NCBI GenBank assembly: GCA_900472295.1
Contig: UCIA01000002.1
Span: 372,001 to 436,000, forward strand
Direction of reading: 5' to 3'
DNA: 64,000 nucleotides
Source: Hyphomicrobiales bacterium
Lineage (GTDB): Bacteria; Pseudomonadota; Alphaproteobacteria; Rhizobiales; Rhizobiaceae
Shown: positions 39,186 through 47,761 of the stretch, one piece after another
How positions within the stretch are numbered: the stretch's first letter is position 1
Layout: every line of letters begins with the position of its first letter
Translations under genes and position numbers: made by a program
Notes under the pieces: generated by a model
What the model was told of the DNA's origin: nothing
The model's input: only the letters and a program-made list of their open reading frames with translations
Database searches by the model: none

Positions 39186-39198
39186 AGCGCGTCGCGCT
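39186..39198. repeat. 13-bp palindrome AGCGCG-T-CGCGCT
   Basis: A small, perfect inverted repeat between the FliO-like gene and dksA. Its flank (CTGAAACGGATT) also looks like a scattered rhizobial repeat unit, but only one copy is visible in this window. Confidence 0.4.
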
Positions 39199-39226
39199 GA
39201 AACGGATTAAAACCTTCGTCCAGAAA

Positions 39227-39257
39227 CAGAAATGGCCGGGGATCCCGGCCATTTCTG
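39227..39257. terminator. Convergent hairpin terminator, FliO-like gene/dksA
   Basis: CAGAAATGGCCGGG and CCCGGCCATTTCTG form a perfect 14-bp stem with a three-base loop between the convergent genes. There is no long T-run, but its position supports termination from both sides. Confidence 0.75.
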
Positions 39258-39277
39258 GATATGCCTGATGGCTGCCT

Positions 39278-39694
39278 TCAGTCGTCGCGATAGACTTTTT
39301 CGCGGCGCTCGTGGCGCTCCTGCGCTTCGATCGACAGGGTGGCGATCGGGCGCGCGTCGAGCCGCTTCAGCGCGATCGGCTCACCGGTTTCCTCGCAGTA
39401 GCCGTAGGTGCCTTCATCGATGCGCTGCAGCGCCGAATCGATCTTTGAAATGAGTTTGCGCTGGCGGTCGCGAGCCCGAAGCTCGATGGCGCGGTCGGTT
39501 TCCGATGAGGCGCGATCGGCGAGATCGGGGTGGTTGGCGTTTTCCTGCTGCAGGATTTCGAGCGTTTCGCGCGCTTCGCGCAATATGTCGTTCTTCCAGG
39601 TGACGAGCTTCAGGCGGAAGTATGATTTCTGCCGTTCGTTCATGAACGGCTCGTCTTCGGAGGGTACGTAATCGGCGGTAGAGATATCGTTCAT
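39278..39694 (-). CDS. dksA: RNA polymerase-binding transcription factor DksA, non-canonical zinc site
   Basis: 138 residues from the ATG at 39694. The coiled-coil region (LVTWKNDILREARETLEILQQ, NHPDLADRASSETDRAIELRARDRQRKLISKI) ends in a C-terminal globular domain. The usual four zinc cysteines (CxxC and CxxC) are reduced to one: the positions read C-T and S-A, i.e. the CTSA form described for Rhodobacter sphaeroides DksA. DksA works with ppGpp at RNA polymerase. Convergent with the FliO-like gene. Confidence 0.93.
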   Translation of the reverse strand: MNDISTADYVPSEDEPFMNERQKSYFRLKLVTWKNDILREARETLEILQQENANHPDLADRASSETDRAIELRARDRQRKLISKIDSALQRIDEGTYGYCEETGEPIALKRLDARPIATLSIEAQERHERREKVYRDD

Positions 39695-39949
39695 TCGACT
39701 CACCCAACAACCCCAAATTTCGCGCCTATATATTCGTGGAGAGAAGCCTGCACAAGCGTAATCGGCGCGCGTTTCACGCATTTGTTAGCGTTAGGCGAAG
39801 TAACCCGCGGCAAAGCCTTGCACAGCAAGGTGCGGGCGAATTCGCACATGATTCGTTGCGCTTGAGCGCCGCCGCCCATTGTGCAGCAGGCCCTTCTCAT
39901 GACTAATCCAATTGTGTCATTTGATGGGCAGCCACATTACGAGGGACTG

Positions 39950-40453
39950 GTGAGCAGACTGTATCTGTTGAGGCATGCAAGGGCCGGATGGGCATTGCCC
40001 GGCGTGCGCGACTTCGACCGCCCGCTTGACGCATCCGGCATTGCCGATGCCGAAATGATGGGGACGGCCATGCGCGCGCGCAATTATATCCCCGACATCA
40101 CCCTGTGCTCCAACGCGGCACGGGCGCGTCAGACGCTGGAGGGCATTGCCGGCCATACCGATACGGGCCGGGTGCTGTTCTTCGACACGCTCTACAGCGA
40201 GGATGCCGCCGGCTATCTCGCCATCATCCGCGGCAATGGCGGCCCCGGTTCGCTGCTGGTGATCGGCCACAACCCGATGACCGAAGACCTTGCCATGGCT
40301 GTTTCCGGCGACGGCGACGAGGCGGCGCGAGCCATCATGAACCACGGGTTCCCAACCTCCGGCCTTGCGGTCGTGCGCTTCGACGGTCCCCTCGCCGAGG
40401 CCGCCCAAGGGGCAGGCTATCTCGAAGCCTTCCTGACGCCCGCCGATCTCTGA
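39950..40453 (+). CDS. SixA-type phosphohistidine phosphatase
   Basis: 167 residues from the GTG at 39950, chosen because GAGGGA lies five bases upstream and the next residues SRLYLLRHA match the usual N-terminus; an ATG at 39899 adds 17. Catalytic residues: RHG-type LLRHARAGW (His and Arg), SNAARARQT and VIGHNPMTED. In E. coli SixA dephosphorylates histidine phosphoproteins. It is followed by the ycjX-ycjF pair. Confidence 0.9.
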   Translation: MSRLYLLRHARAGWALPGVRDFDRPLDASGIADAEMMGTAMRARNYIPDITLCSNAARARQTLEGIAGHTDTGRVLFFDTLYSEDAAGYLAIIRGNGGPGSLLVIGHNPMTEDLAMAVSGDGDEAARAIMNHGFPTSGLAVVRFDGPLAEAAQGAGYLEAFLTPADL

Positions 40454-40539
40454 GCAGAGCCGGCCAGGCCCGGGCGCCATTTCAAACTGAAGATGCAAAG
40501 CCTATATCGAGGCGGACGGAAGCCCCGAGAGAACAGATT

Positions 40540-42018
40540 TTGGCATCATCGCTGACGACATTCACCGACGAGGCGAGAATTGCCCTGGATACGCTGTCAG
40601 GGCGGGCAAGCGGGCTTTTCTCGCCATCGCTACGGCTCGGCGTCACCGGCCTTTCCCGTGCCGGCAAGACCGTGTTCATCTCGGCGCTTGTCCACAATCT
40701 GATCCATGGCGGGCGCTTGCCGCTGTTCGAGGCACAGAAATCGGGACGCATCGCGCGCGCCTTCCTCGAGGAACAGCCGGACGACGCCGTGCCGCGCTTT
40801 CAGTACGAGGACCATATCGCAGCGCTCGTCAACGACCGTATCTGGCCGGATTCGACGCGCGCCATTTCCGAACTCAGGCTCACCATCGAATATGAATCGG
40901 CCTCCGGCTGGAACCGCATGTTTTCCAGCGGCAGACTGTCGGTCGACATCGTCGACTACCCCGGCGAATGGCTGCTCGATCTGCCGCTGCTCGGCAAATC
41001 CTTCGCCGATTTTTCGCACGAAGCCTTCGAGATGGCGATGCTGCCGGTGCGGGCCGACCTGTCGCAGGACTGGCGGGCTTTGTCGGCCACGATAGACCCG
41101 CATGCCGACGCCGACGAAATGACGGCGCGCCGCCTCGCCGAGAGCTTTGCCGCCTATCTCAAGGCCTGCAAGCTTGACGAGCGGGCGCTGTCGACCTTGC
41201 CGCCCGGCCGTTTCCTGATGCCCGGCGACCTTGAGGGTTCACCCGCGCTGACCTTTGCGCCCTTGCTGTTCAAGGGTGAGAAGCGGCCGCGCTCCGGCTC
41301 GCTGCAAGCGATGATGGAGCGCCGCTACGAGGCCTACAAGACGCATGTGGTGAAGCCGTTCTTCCGCGAACACATCACCCGCCTCGACCGCCAGATCGTG
41401 CTCATCGACGCCATGCAAGCGCTGAACGCCGGCCCCGGCGCGATGGCTGACCTCGAACGAGCGGTGACTGAGATCCTGTCCTGTTTCCGCCCCGGCCGGA
41501 GCAATTTCCTCACCGACCTGTTTTCGCGCCGCATCGACCGCATTCTGGTCGCCGCGACCAAGGCCGATCATCTGCATCACGAAAGCCATGACCGGTTGCA
41601 GGCGATCGTGCGGCGGCTTGCCGACCGTGCCGTGGCGCGGGCGAACTTCACCGGCGCCGATGTCGACGTCGTCGCCATGGCGGCGGTGCGTGCGACGCGC
41701 GAAGGCACCGTCAAGCAGGGCCGTGAAACGCTGCCGGTGATCATCGGCACGCCGCTGAAAGGCGAGAAGATCAACGGCGAGACCTTCGACGGCAAAACCG
41801 AAACCGCTATATTTCCCGGTGACTTGCCGGAGAAGACTGATGCGGTTTTCGATGTTTCCGAGGCCGACCACCGGCAAAGTAGCGACGACCCGGCGATCCG
41901 TTTCGTGCGCTTTCGCCCGCCAAAGCTCGAACGCACCGCCGAAGGCGTCACGCTTTCGCTGCCGCATATCAGGCTCGACCGCGCCTTGCAGTTCCTGATC
42001 GGAGACCATCTGGCATGA
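40540..42018 (+). CDS. YcjX-family P-loop protein (DUF463)
   Basis: 492 residues if started at the TTG at 40540; the earlier open frame overlaps the phosphatase gene in another frame. It begins with SLRLGVTGLSRAGKTVFISALVHNLI, a Walker A (GxxxxGKT). Later come VDIVDYPGEWLLDLPLL (Walker B-like), FREHITRLDRQIVLIDAMQALN and RRIDRILVAATKADHLHH (NKxD-like). YcjX is a stress-linked GTPase-like protein in E. coli. Overlaps the next gene by four bases (ATGA). Confidence 0.9.
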   Translation: MASSLTTFTDEARIALDTLSGRASGLFSPSLRLGVTGLSRAGKTVFISALVHNLIHGGRLPLFEAQKSGRIARAFLEEQPDDAVPRFQYEDHIAALVNDRIWPDSTRAISELRLTIEYESASGWNRMFSSGRLSVDIVDYPGEWLLDLPLLGKSFADFSHEAFEMAMLPVRADLSQDWRALSATIDPHADADEMTARRLAESFAAYLKACKLDERALSTLPPGRFLMPGDLEGSPALTFAPLLFKGEKRPRSGSLQAMMERRYEAYKTHVVKPFFREHITRLDRQIVLIDAMQALNAGPGAMADLERAVTEILSCFRPGRSNFLTDLFSRRIDRILVAATKADHLHHESHDRLQAIVRRLADRAVARANFTGADVDVVAMAAVRATREGTVKQGRETLPVIIGTPLKGEKINGETFDGKTETAIFPGDLPEKTDAVFDVSEADHRQSSDDPAIRFVRFRPPKLERTAEGVTLSLPHIRLDRALQFLIGDHLA

Positions 42019-43085
42019 CCGCGCCCCGCAGACCGGCAGCTTTCCGCATCGAGCCGGAGACCGAACCAAAGCAGGCCCGCCCCCATGCCGAGCCTCTGCC
42101 GACACGCAAGCCACGCGCCGTCGCCGTCGTCGTGCCGGCCGAGATCGACGTTTTCGACGAACCCGACATCGTCGCCGCCGAACCACCGCCGGCGACCGCG
42201 CCGCGCAAGCGCTCGCTGTTTGCCAGCCTGTTTTTCGGCGCGGTCGGCGTGCTGGTTTCGCTTGCCGTCGGCCTGTGGACCGACCAGCTCATCCGCGATC
42301 TGTTCGAGAGGGCGGAGTGGCTGGGCTGGCTGGCGGCGGGGATGGCCGGGATCGCCGTGCTGGCGCTTGCGGTCGTGCTGGTGCGCGAATTCCTCGCCAT
42401 CGCCCGCCTCGCCGAGGTCGAAAAGCTACAGAAGCGGGCGCTCGATGCCGTGGCGCGCGACGATCCGAAGGCCGCCAGGGCTGTCGTCGAAGAACTCTCG
42501 GCATTTGTCGCGGCCAAACCCGAAACCGCGGCCGGCAGGCGCTCTCTGGCCGAACTGCGCGGCGAAATCATCGATGGCGGCAATCTGGTGCGGCTGGCTG
42601 AAACCGAGATCCTCGGGCCTCTCGACGCCAGAGCCAAGATGATGATCCTGGAAGCGGCCAAGCGCGTGTCGCTCGTTACCGCCGTCAGCCCCCGCGCGCT
42701 GGTCGATGTCGCCTATGTCGTGTTCGAGGCCGGGCGGCTCATTCGCCGCCTGTCGGAGCTTTACGGCGGCCGGCCCGGCACACTGGGCTTTTTCCGGCTG
42801 GCGCGCAGCGTTCTCGCCCACCTGGCGGTGACCGGCTCGATCGCCGTCGGCGACAGCTTTGTCCAGCAGATCGTCGGCCATGGGCTTGCCGCGCGACTTT
42901 CGGCCAAGCTCGGCGAAGGGGTCGTCAACGGCATGATGACGGCGCGCATCGGCATGGCGGCTATGGAAACGGCACGGCCCTTGCCCTTCATCGGCGTCAG
43001 GCGGCCCGGCATGGGCGATTTCCTGTCGGCGCTGACATCGTTCGTGACCAAAAAGGAAGGCGAAACACCCGCTCCGGGCAAGTGA
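42015..43085 (+). CDS. YcjF/TIGR01620-family membrane protein (DUF697)
   Basis: 356 residues. A Pro/charged N-terminal region (about 60 residues) precedes two membrane helices (LFFGAVGVLVSLAVGLW and LAAGMAGIAVLALAVVLV), then a helical cytosolic domain with the typical LGPLDARAKMMILEAAKRVSLVTAVSPRALVDVAYV and TGSIAVGDSFVQQIVGHGLAARLSAKLGEGVVNG. The ycjX-ycjF pair is part of the phage-shock response in E. coli; psp genes are absent nearby. Confidence 0.9.
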   Translation: MTAPRRPAAFRIEPETEPKQARPHAEPLPTRKPRAVAVVVPAEIDVFDEPDIVAAEPPPATAPRKRSLFASLFFGAVGVLVSLAVGLWTDQLIRDLFERAEWLGWLAAGMAGIAVLALAVVLVREFLAIARLAEVEKLQKRALDAVARDDPKAARAVVEELSAFVAAKPETAAGRRSLAELRGEIIDGGNLVRLAETEILGPLDARAKMMILEAAKRVSLVTAVSPRALVDVAYVVFEAGRLIRRLSELYGGRPGTLGFFRLARSVLAHLAVTGSIAVGDSFVQQIVGHGLAARLSAKLGEGVVNGMMTARIGMAAMETARPLPFIGVRRPGMGDFLSALTSFVTKKEGETPAPGK

Positions 43086-43175
43086 GCATCTTCTCCCGGT
43101 CACCAAGCATTAACCAATCTTGTTCATGGTCTGACGAAGTTCCAACAACAGCCTCTTTGTTGCCGGGTGTCGTCG

Positions 43176-43724
43176 ATGAAAAGCGTAATTCTGTCCTGCG
43201 TCCTGCCCTTGGTCGCGCTTGCAGCACCTCTGGGCCTGGCCGGGAAAGCTTCTGCAGCCGAGCCCGACAAGCAGTTCTTCCGCACAGTCGAAGGCAAATG
43301 GGTCGGCCCGGGCGAAATTATTGCCGGCAAGTACAAGGGCACCAAATTCACCTGCAGTTTCGACGGCTCGACGCCTGACAACAAGACCGGCATGACGCTC
43401 GATGGCGACTGCCGCGTCGGTGTCTTCACCCAGAAAATGACGGCAACCGTCGAGCGCAAGGGCCGCGACTACAAGGGTAACTTCATGGGCGGCGCCGCGG
43501 GTTCCGGCCTCGATATCATTGGCGGCAATGTCGTCGATCCCCGAAAAGTGGTCTTCACCATCAACCGCAACCAGCTGCGCGGCGTCATGCAGGCCCGCAT
43601 CCCCGACGACAATTCGATGACGGTGACCATCGCCGTGCGCGTCGACCAGCAGCTGGTGCCGGTCATCGGCATGAGCCTGAAGCGCATCGATGCCACCGCG
43701 GTCGGGTCCATCGCCAAAAACTGA
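43176..43724 (+). CDS. Exported hypothetical protein
   Basis: 182 residues from the ATG at 43176 (a GTG three codons earlier is possible). A signal peptide ends near ASAAEPD. The mature part holds GKWVGPGEIIAGKYKGTKFTCSFDG and MTLDGDCRVGVFTQKMTATVERKGRDYKGNFMGGAAGSGLDIIGG, beta-rich with two cysteines that may be linked. I do not recognise the family. It follows ycjF by about 90 bases and may be separately expressed. Confidence 0.75.
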   Translation: MKSVILSCVLPLVALAAPLGLAGKASAAEPDKQFFRTVEGKWVGPGEIIAGKYKGTKFTCSFDGSTPDNKTGMTLDGDCRVGVFTQKMTATVERKGRDYKGNFMGGAAGSGLDIIGGNVVDPRKVVFTINRNQLRGVMQARIPDDNSMTVTIAVRVDQQLVPVIGMSLKRIDATAVGSIAKN

Positions 43725-43766
43725 TCTTCAGCCGGTTTCCGCCCGCAACAGCTGAGCGGCTCCCGC

Positions 43767-44768
43767 TCAGCTCAATGTCGGGAAGTGACAGGCCACCTTG
43801 CGGCCGGGTTTGCGCTCATCGAGCACGGGTCGCTCGGTGCGGCACCTTTCCACCGCGATCGGACATCTCGGATGGAAGCGGCAGCCGGGCGGCGGCTTGA
43901 GCGGGCTCGGCACATCGCCGGTCAGGATAATGCGCTTGCGCGTCCCGCTCGGTGTCGTCTCCACGACGGGAACCGCCGAGATCAGCGCCTGGCTGTAAGG
44001 ATGGGCTGGTGTCGCAAACAATTCTTCCGCCGGCCCTTCCTCGACGATTGAGCCGAGATACATGACCGCGATGCGGGTCGAGACCTGACGCACCACCGAC
44101 AAATCGTGGGCGATGAAGATGTAGGTGAGCTTCAGCTTCTCCTGCAGGTCGGCGAGCAGGTTGACGATCTGCGCCTGCACCGACACATCGAGCGCGGAGA
44201 CGGGTTCGTCCAGAACGACAAGATCGGGATTGAGGGCAATAGCCCGCGCAATGCCAACACGCTGGCGCTGCCCGCCGGAGAATTCATGGGGATAGCGCAT
44301 GACATGATCCGGCTGCAGCCCGACGAGGTCGAACAGCTCCGCGACGCGCTGGGTGATCTCACGGGACGAAAGCTTGCCGTGGATGCGCAGCGGCTCGGCC
44401 ACCAGGTCGCCAACGCGCCGGCGCGGATTGAGCGAGGCCGATGGATCCTGGAAAACCATTTGCAGGCGGCGCCGCAGCGGCCTGAGTTCGGACAGCGACT
44501 TTGTGGTGATGTCGTCGCCTTCGAACAAAAGCTTGCCGTCTGTAATGTCGTATAGCCTCACCAGGCAGCGCGCCAGCGTGGACTTGCCGCAGCCGGATTC
44601 GCCGACCAGCCCGACAGTCTCACCGCGCCACACGGTCAGCGAAACATTGTCGACGGCATGGACGGTTCGCCTGCCTTCGGCGGAAAAACGCGTGCCGATC
44701 GAAAAACGCTTGCCCAGCGAGCGCGTCTCGAGGATTGGGCGGTCTTTGTCGATCATCGGTTCGCTCAT
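43767..44768 (-). CDS. Dipeptide/oligopeptide ABC transporter ATP-binding protein (F-type)
   Basis: 333 residues from the ATG at 44768, which overlaps the previous stop by four bases (ATGA). Walker A VGESGCGKSTLARCLVRL, signature FSGGQRQRVGIARAI, Walker B LVVLDEPVSALDVSVQ, and the C-terminal oligopeptide extension with CRFHPRCPIAVERC (iron-sulfur-like cysteines common in Opp/Dpp F proteins). Last gene of the peptide operon. Confidence 0.93.
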   Translation of the reverse strand: MSEPMIDKDRPILETRSLGKRFSIGTRFSAEGRRTVHAVDNVSLTVWRGETVGLVGESGCGKSTLARCLVRLYDITDGKLLFEGDDITTKSLSELRPLRRRLQMVFQDPSASLNPRRRVGDLVAEPLRIHGKLSSREITQRVAELFDLVGLQPDHVMRYPHEFSGGQRQRVGIARAIALNPDLVVLDEPVSALDVSVQAQIVNLLADLQEKLKLTYIFIAHDLSVVRQVSTRIAVMYLGSIVEEGPAEELFATPAHPYSQALISAVPVVETTPSGTRKRIILTGDVPSPLKPPPGCRFHPRCPIAVERCRTERPVLDERKPGRKVACHFPTLS

Positions 44769-45724
44769 GCCTGCGCCACCCGGTAGCATGCCGCGGCATG
44801 GGTGCCGCCCCTGAGGTCAGGCTTGCCGGTCGCGCAGGGCTCATATTGAGCCGGACAGCGCGGACCGAAAGCGCAGCCTTGCGGCAAGCGCAGCAGCGAG
44901 GGCGGCGAGCCGGGAATGGCCAGCAGGCGGCGTGGTTTGTCGCCGGTCAGTGGCGGGATCGAGCCGAGCAGCGCGCGCGTATAGGGATGCCTGGGATCGG
45001 AAAACAACTCCATGCGGCTGCCGCGCTCGACCACGCGGCCCGCATACATGACCATGACCCGGTCAGCGAGCTCGGAGACCACGCCCATGTCGTGGGTGAT
45101 GAACACCACAGCCGATTTGTGGGTCGCGCGCAGCTTGCGCACAAGGTCGAGAATGCCGGCCTGCACCGTCACGTCGAGCGCCGTGGTCGGCTCGTCCGCC
45201 ACCAGCAGCGCCGGATTGCAGGACAGCGCCATGGCTATCACCGCCCGCTGGCGCATGCCGCCGGAAAGCTGGTGCGGGTAGCGCGACATGGCCTCATGCG
45301 GGTTGGGAAAATTCACCTCGGCCAGCAGTTCTTCGACGCGTTCCATCGCCTTGGCCTTGCTGACGTTGCGATGGGCGCGGATCTGTTCGGCGATCTGCCA
45401 GCCGATCGTGTAGACCGGCGTCAGCGCCGTCATCGGATCCTGGAAGATCATCGCAATCTCATTGCCGCGCAGCCGCCTGAGTTCGCGCGCCGGCAGTCCC
45501 ACCAGTTCGCGGCCCTTGTAGCGGATGGAGCCTTCGATGACGGCGTTGGGGTCGGTTATGAGGCCCATCACCGCCAGCAGCGACACAGTCTTGCCCGAGC
45601 CGGATTCGCCGACCACGCCGAGGATTTCGCTTTCGCCGAGGTCGAAGGAAACGCCATCGATGGCGCGCACCATGCCGTCATGGGTGCGGAAGGATACTTT
45701 GAGGTCGCGCACCGACAGTATCAT
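44765..45724 (-). CDS. Dipeptide/oligopeptide ABC transporter ATP-binding protein (D-type)
   Basis: 319 residues. Walker A VGESGSGKTVSLLAVMGL, signature LSGGMRQRAVIAMAL, Walker B LLVADEPTTALDVTVQ and the C-terminal CAFGPRCPAQYEPC block. Its start overlaps the permease stop (ATGA). It pairs with the F-type ATPase downstream to energise import. Confidence 0.94.
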   Translation of the reverse strand: MILSVRDLKVSFRTHDGMVRAIDGVSFDLGESEILGVVGESGSGKTVSLLAVMGLITDPNAVIEGSIRYKGRELVGLPARELRRLRGNEIAMIFQDPMTALTPVYTIGWQIAEQIRAHRNVSKAKAMERVEELLAEVNFPNPHEAMSRYPHQLSGGMRQRAVIAMALSCNPALLVADEPTTALDVTVQAGILDLVRKLRATHKSAVVFITHDMGVVSELADRVMVMYAGRVVERGSRMELFSDPRHPYTRALLGSIPPLTGDKPRRLLAIPGSPPSLLRLPQGCAFGPRCPAQYEPCATGKPDLRGGTHAAACYRVAQA

Positions 45725-46692
45725 GATGTCCTCAGGCGCGGATCGAGAAGGATGTAGATGAAATCGACAACCGCATTGGCGATGACAACGAACATGGAGG
45801 CATACATCACCGTCGCCATGATCATCGGCAGGTCGAGGTTCTGCAGCGCGTCATAGGTGAGCTTGCCGATGCCGTGCAGCCCGAACACCACCTCCGTCAA
45901 CAGCGCGGAGCCGCCCACCAGCGCGCCGAAATCCAGGCCGAACAGCGTGACGAAGGCAATCAGCGACGTGCGCAAGGCATGGCGGAGCAGGATGCGAGTT
46001 TCCGACAGGCCCTTGGCGCGGGCGGTGCGGATATAGTCCTCCTGCATGGATTCGATGATGGCCGCACGCAGGACGCGCCCGTAAATGCCGATGTAGAGAA
46101 TGGCCAGCGTGATCCACGGAATGACCAGGGTCAGGAACCAGCCTTTCGGATCGTCGGAGAAATTCTTGTAGCCGAGCGGCGGCACCCAGGAGAACGCCCA
46201 GCTGTCGTGGTAGCGGCTCTGGGTGATCAGGTTCATCACCTCGCCCAGCCAGTAGACAGGCATGGAAATGCCGAGCAGTCCCAACGCCATCAGAAGCTTG
46301 TCCAGCCAGCTGTCGCGGGTGGCGGCGGCGACAACGCCGATGACGATGGAGACAACCACCCACAGGATCGCCGCCCCGAACACCAGCGACAGCGTGACGG
46401 GGATCGAATCCATCACCGCCGGCACCACTTTCCAGCCCCGGTTGACGAAGGAGGTCAGATCGCCGGTGACGAAGATCTTCTCCATCATCTTCACATATTG
46501 GACGTAGAGCGGCTGGTCGAAGCCGAAGCTGTGGCGCACCGCCTCCAGCACCTCCGGCGATGCATTGCGGCCGGCGATGCGCGCTGCCGGATCGGCGCCC
46601 GGCGTGGCAAAGAAAATCAGGAAGACGATAACCGAGATGCCGAACATCACGAACAGCATCTGACCGAAGCGGCGCAGGATGGCGTAGATCAT
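45721..46692 (-). CDS. Peptide ABC transporter permease (DppB/OppB type)
   Basis: 323 residues from the ATG at 46692; the much longer open frame upstream is a shadow of the second permease. DppB-like: N-terminal RRFGQMLFVMFGISVIVFLIFFATPG, a periplasmic region, and the permease EAA loop RTARAKGLSETRILLRHALR. About six membrane helices. Its start shares one base with the stop of the other permease gene. Confidence 0.93.
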   Translation of the reverse strand: MIYAILRRFGQMLFVMFGISVIVFLIFFATPGADPAARIAGRNASPEVLEAVRHSFGFDQPLYVQYVKMMEKIFVTGDLTSFVNRGWKVVPAVMDSIPVTLSLVFGAAILWVVVSIVIGVVAAATRDSWLDKLLMALGLLGISMPVYWLGEVMNLITQSRYHDSWAFSWVPPLGYKNFSDDPKGWFLTLVIPWITLAILYIGIYGRVLRAAIIESMQEDYIRTARAKGLSETRILLRHALRTSLIAFVTLFGLDFGALVGGSALLTEVVFGLHGIGKLTYDALQNLDLPMIMATVMYASMFVVIANAVVDFIYILLDPRLRTS

Positions 46693-47708
46693 CAGTCGCG
46701 CCCCAGCCGCACCTTGGAGCGCGGGTCGAGCGCGTCGCGCAGGCCGTCTCCGAAGACATTGAGCGTCATGACGCAAACCGCGATCGCCAAGCCGGGTACC
46801 AGCGCCACCAGTGGCCTGGTGTAGAGCAGCGCCTGTCCGTCCTGGATGATGGTGCCCCAGCTTGCGGCGGGCGGCTGGACGCCGATCGACAGGAACGAGA
46901 GCGCCGATTCCGTCAGCATGTTCAGCGCCATCATCAGCGGTACGAAGACGATCAGCGTGGTGGTGATGTTGGGCAGGATGTCGCGCCACAGGATGCGCCA
47001 TCCCGGCACGCCCAGATTGATCGCGGCGAACACGAATTCGCTGCTGCGCAGCGACAGCACCTGGCCGCGTATGGGGCGCGCCACATACGGTATGTAGACG
47101 ATGCCGATGATGATGACCGGCAGCCACAAACTGCCGGACTCGATCTCGATCGGCCCGATCGAGATGCCTTGCGTGATGGTGACGATGGAAAGCGAAATCG
47201 CCAGGAGATAGATCGGAAACGCCCAAAGCACATCCAGAAAGCGCGACAGCACCGTGTCGGTGATGCCGCCGAAATAGCCGGCGATCAGGCCCGCCAGCGT
47301 GCCGATGATCAGCGTGAAGATAGTGGCAGCGCCGGAGATCAGTAGCGAGCTCAGCCCGCCATAGAGCATACGGGCCATGACATCGCGGCCCTGGCTGTCG
47401 GCGCCAAGGAAATAGTTGCCGAGCCGCCAGGTCGGGCCGATCGGCGTGTAGCCGAGACCAAGCCCTTCCGTCGACTGTTCCATCACCGGGACGTCGGCGC
47501 CGTCGATCTGGATGACGGCGTCGAGCGTCGAGGCAAACGGGTCCGTGCCCGCCCATTTCGCGTAGAGAGGCGCGCTGAGGCAGGCAAGGACAATGAGGAG
47601 AAACACGGCCAGGGACGCCATGGCGGCCCTGTCCGTTGCCAGCTTCGCAAACGCGACGGCCCAGGGCCCTCGCGTCTTGCGCGGCATGGCGACAGCTTGG
47701 TTCGACAC
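46692..47708 (-). CDS. Peptide ABC transporter permease (DppC/OppC type)
   Basis: 338 residues. Six membrane helices; N-terminal cytosolic segment (KTRGPWAVAFAKLATDRAAMASLAVFLLIVLACL), DSQGRDVMARMLYGGLSSLLISG and the EAA-type loop INLGVPGWRILWRDILPNITTTLIV. The GADSQGRDVMAR block is characteristic of DppC-like permeases. Second gene of the transporter after the binding protein. Confidence 0.94.
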   Translation of the reverse strand: MSNQAVAMPRKTRGPWAVAFAKLATDRAAMASLAVFLLIVLACLSAPLYAKWAGTDPFASTLDAVIQIDGADVPVMEQSTEGLGLGYTPIGPTWRLGNYFLGADSQGRDVMARMLYGGLSSLLISGAATIFTLIIGTLAGLIAGYFGGITDTVLSRFLDVLWAFPIYLLAISLSIVTITQGISIGPIEIESGSLWLPVIIIGIVYIPYVARPIRGQVLSLRSSEFVFAAINLGVPGWRILWRDILPNITTTLIVFVPLMMALNMLTESALSFLSIGVQPPAASWGTIIQDGQALLYTRPLVALVPGLAIAVCVMTLNVFGDGLRDALDPRSKVRLGRD

Positions 47709-47730
47709 GGACGTGCCTCTCCGCGGTTCG

Positions 47731-47761
47731 TTACTGCACCCAGGCCATTACTGCACCCAGG
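47731..47761. repeat. 17-bp tandem duplication at the end of the peptide-binding protein gene
   Basis: TTACTGCACCCAGG occurs at 47731-47744 and again at 47748-47761, separated by CCA. The inner copy is the last codons and stop of the binding-protein gene (Trp-Val-Gln-stop on the minus strand), the outer lies in the gap before the permease gene. Confidence 0.95.
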
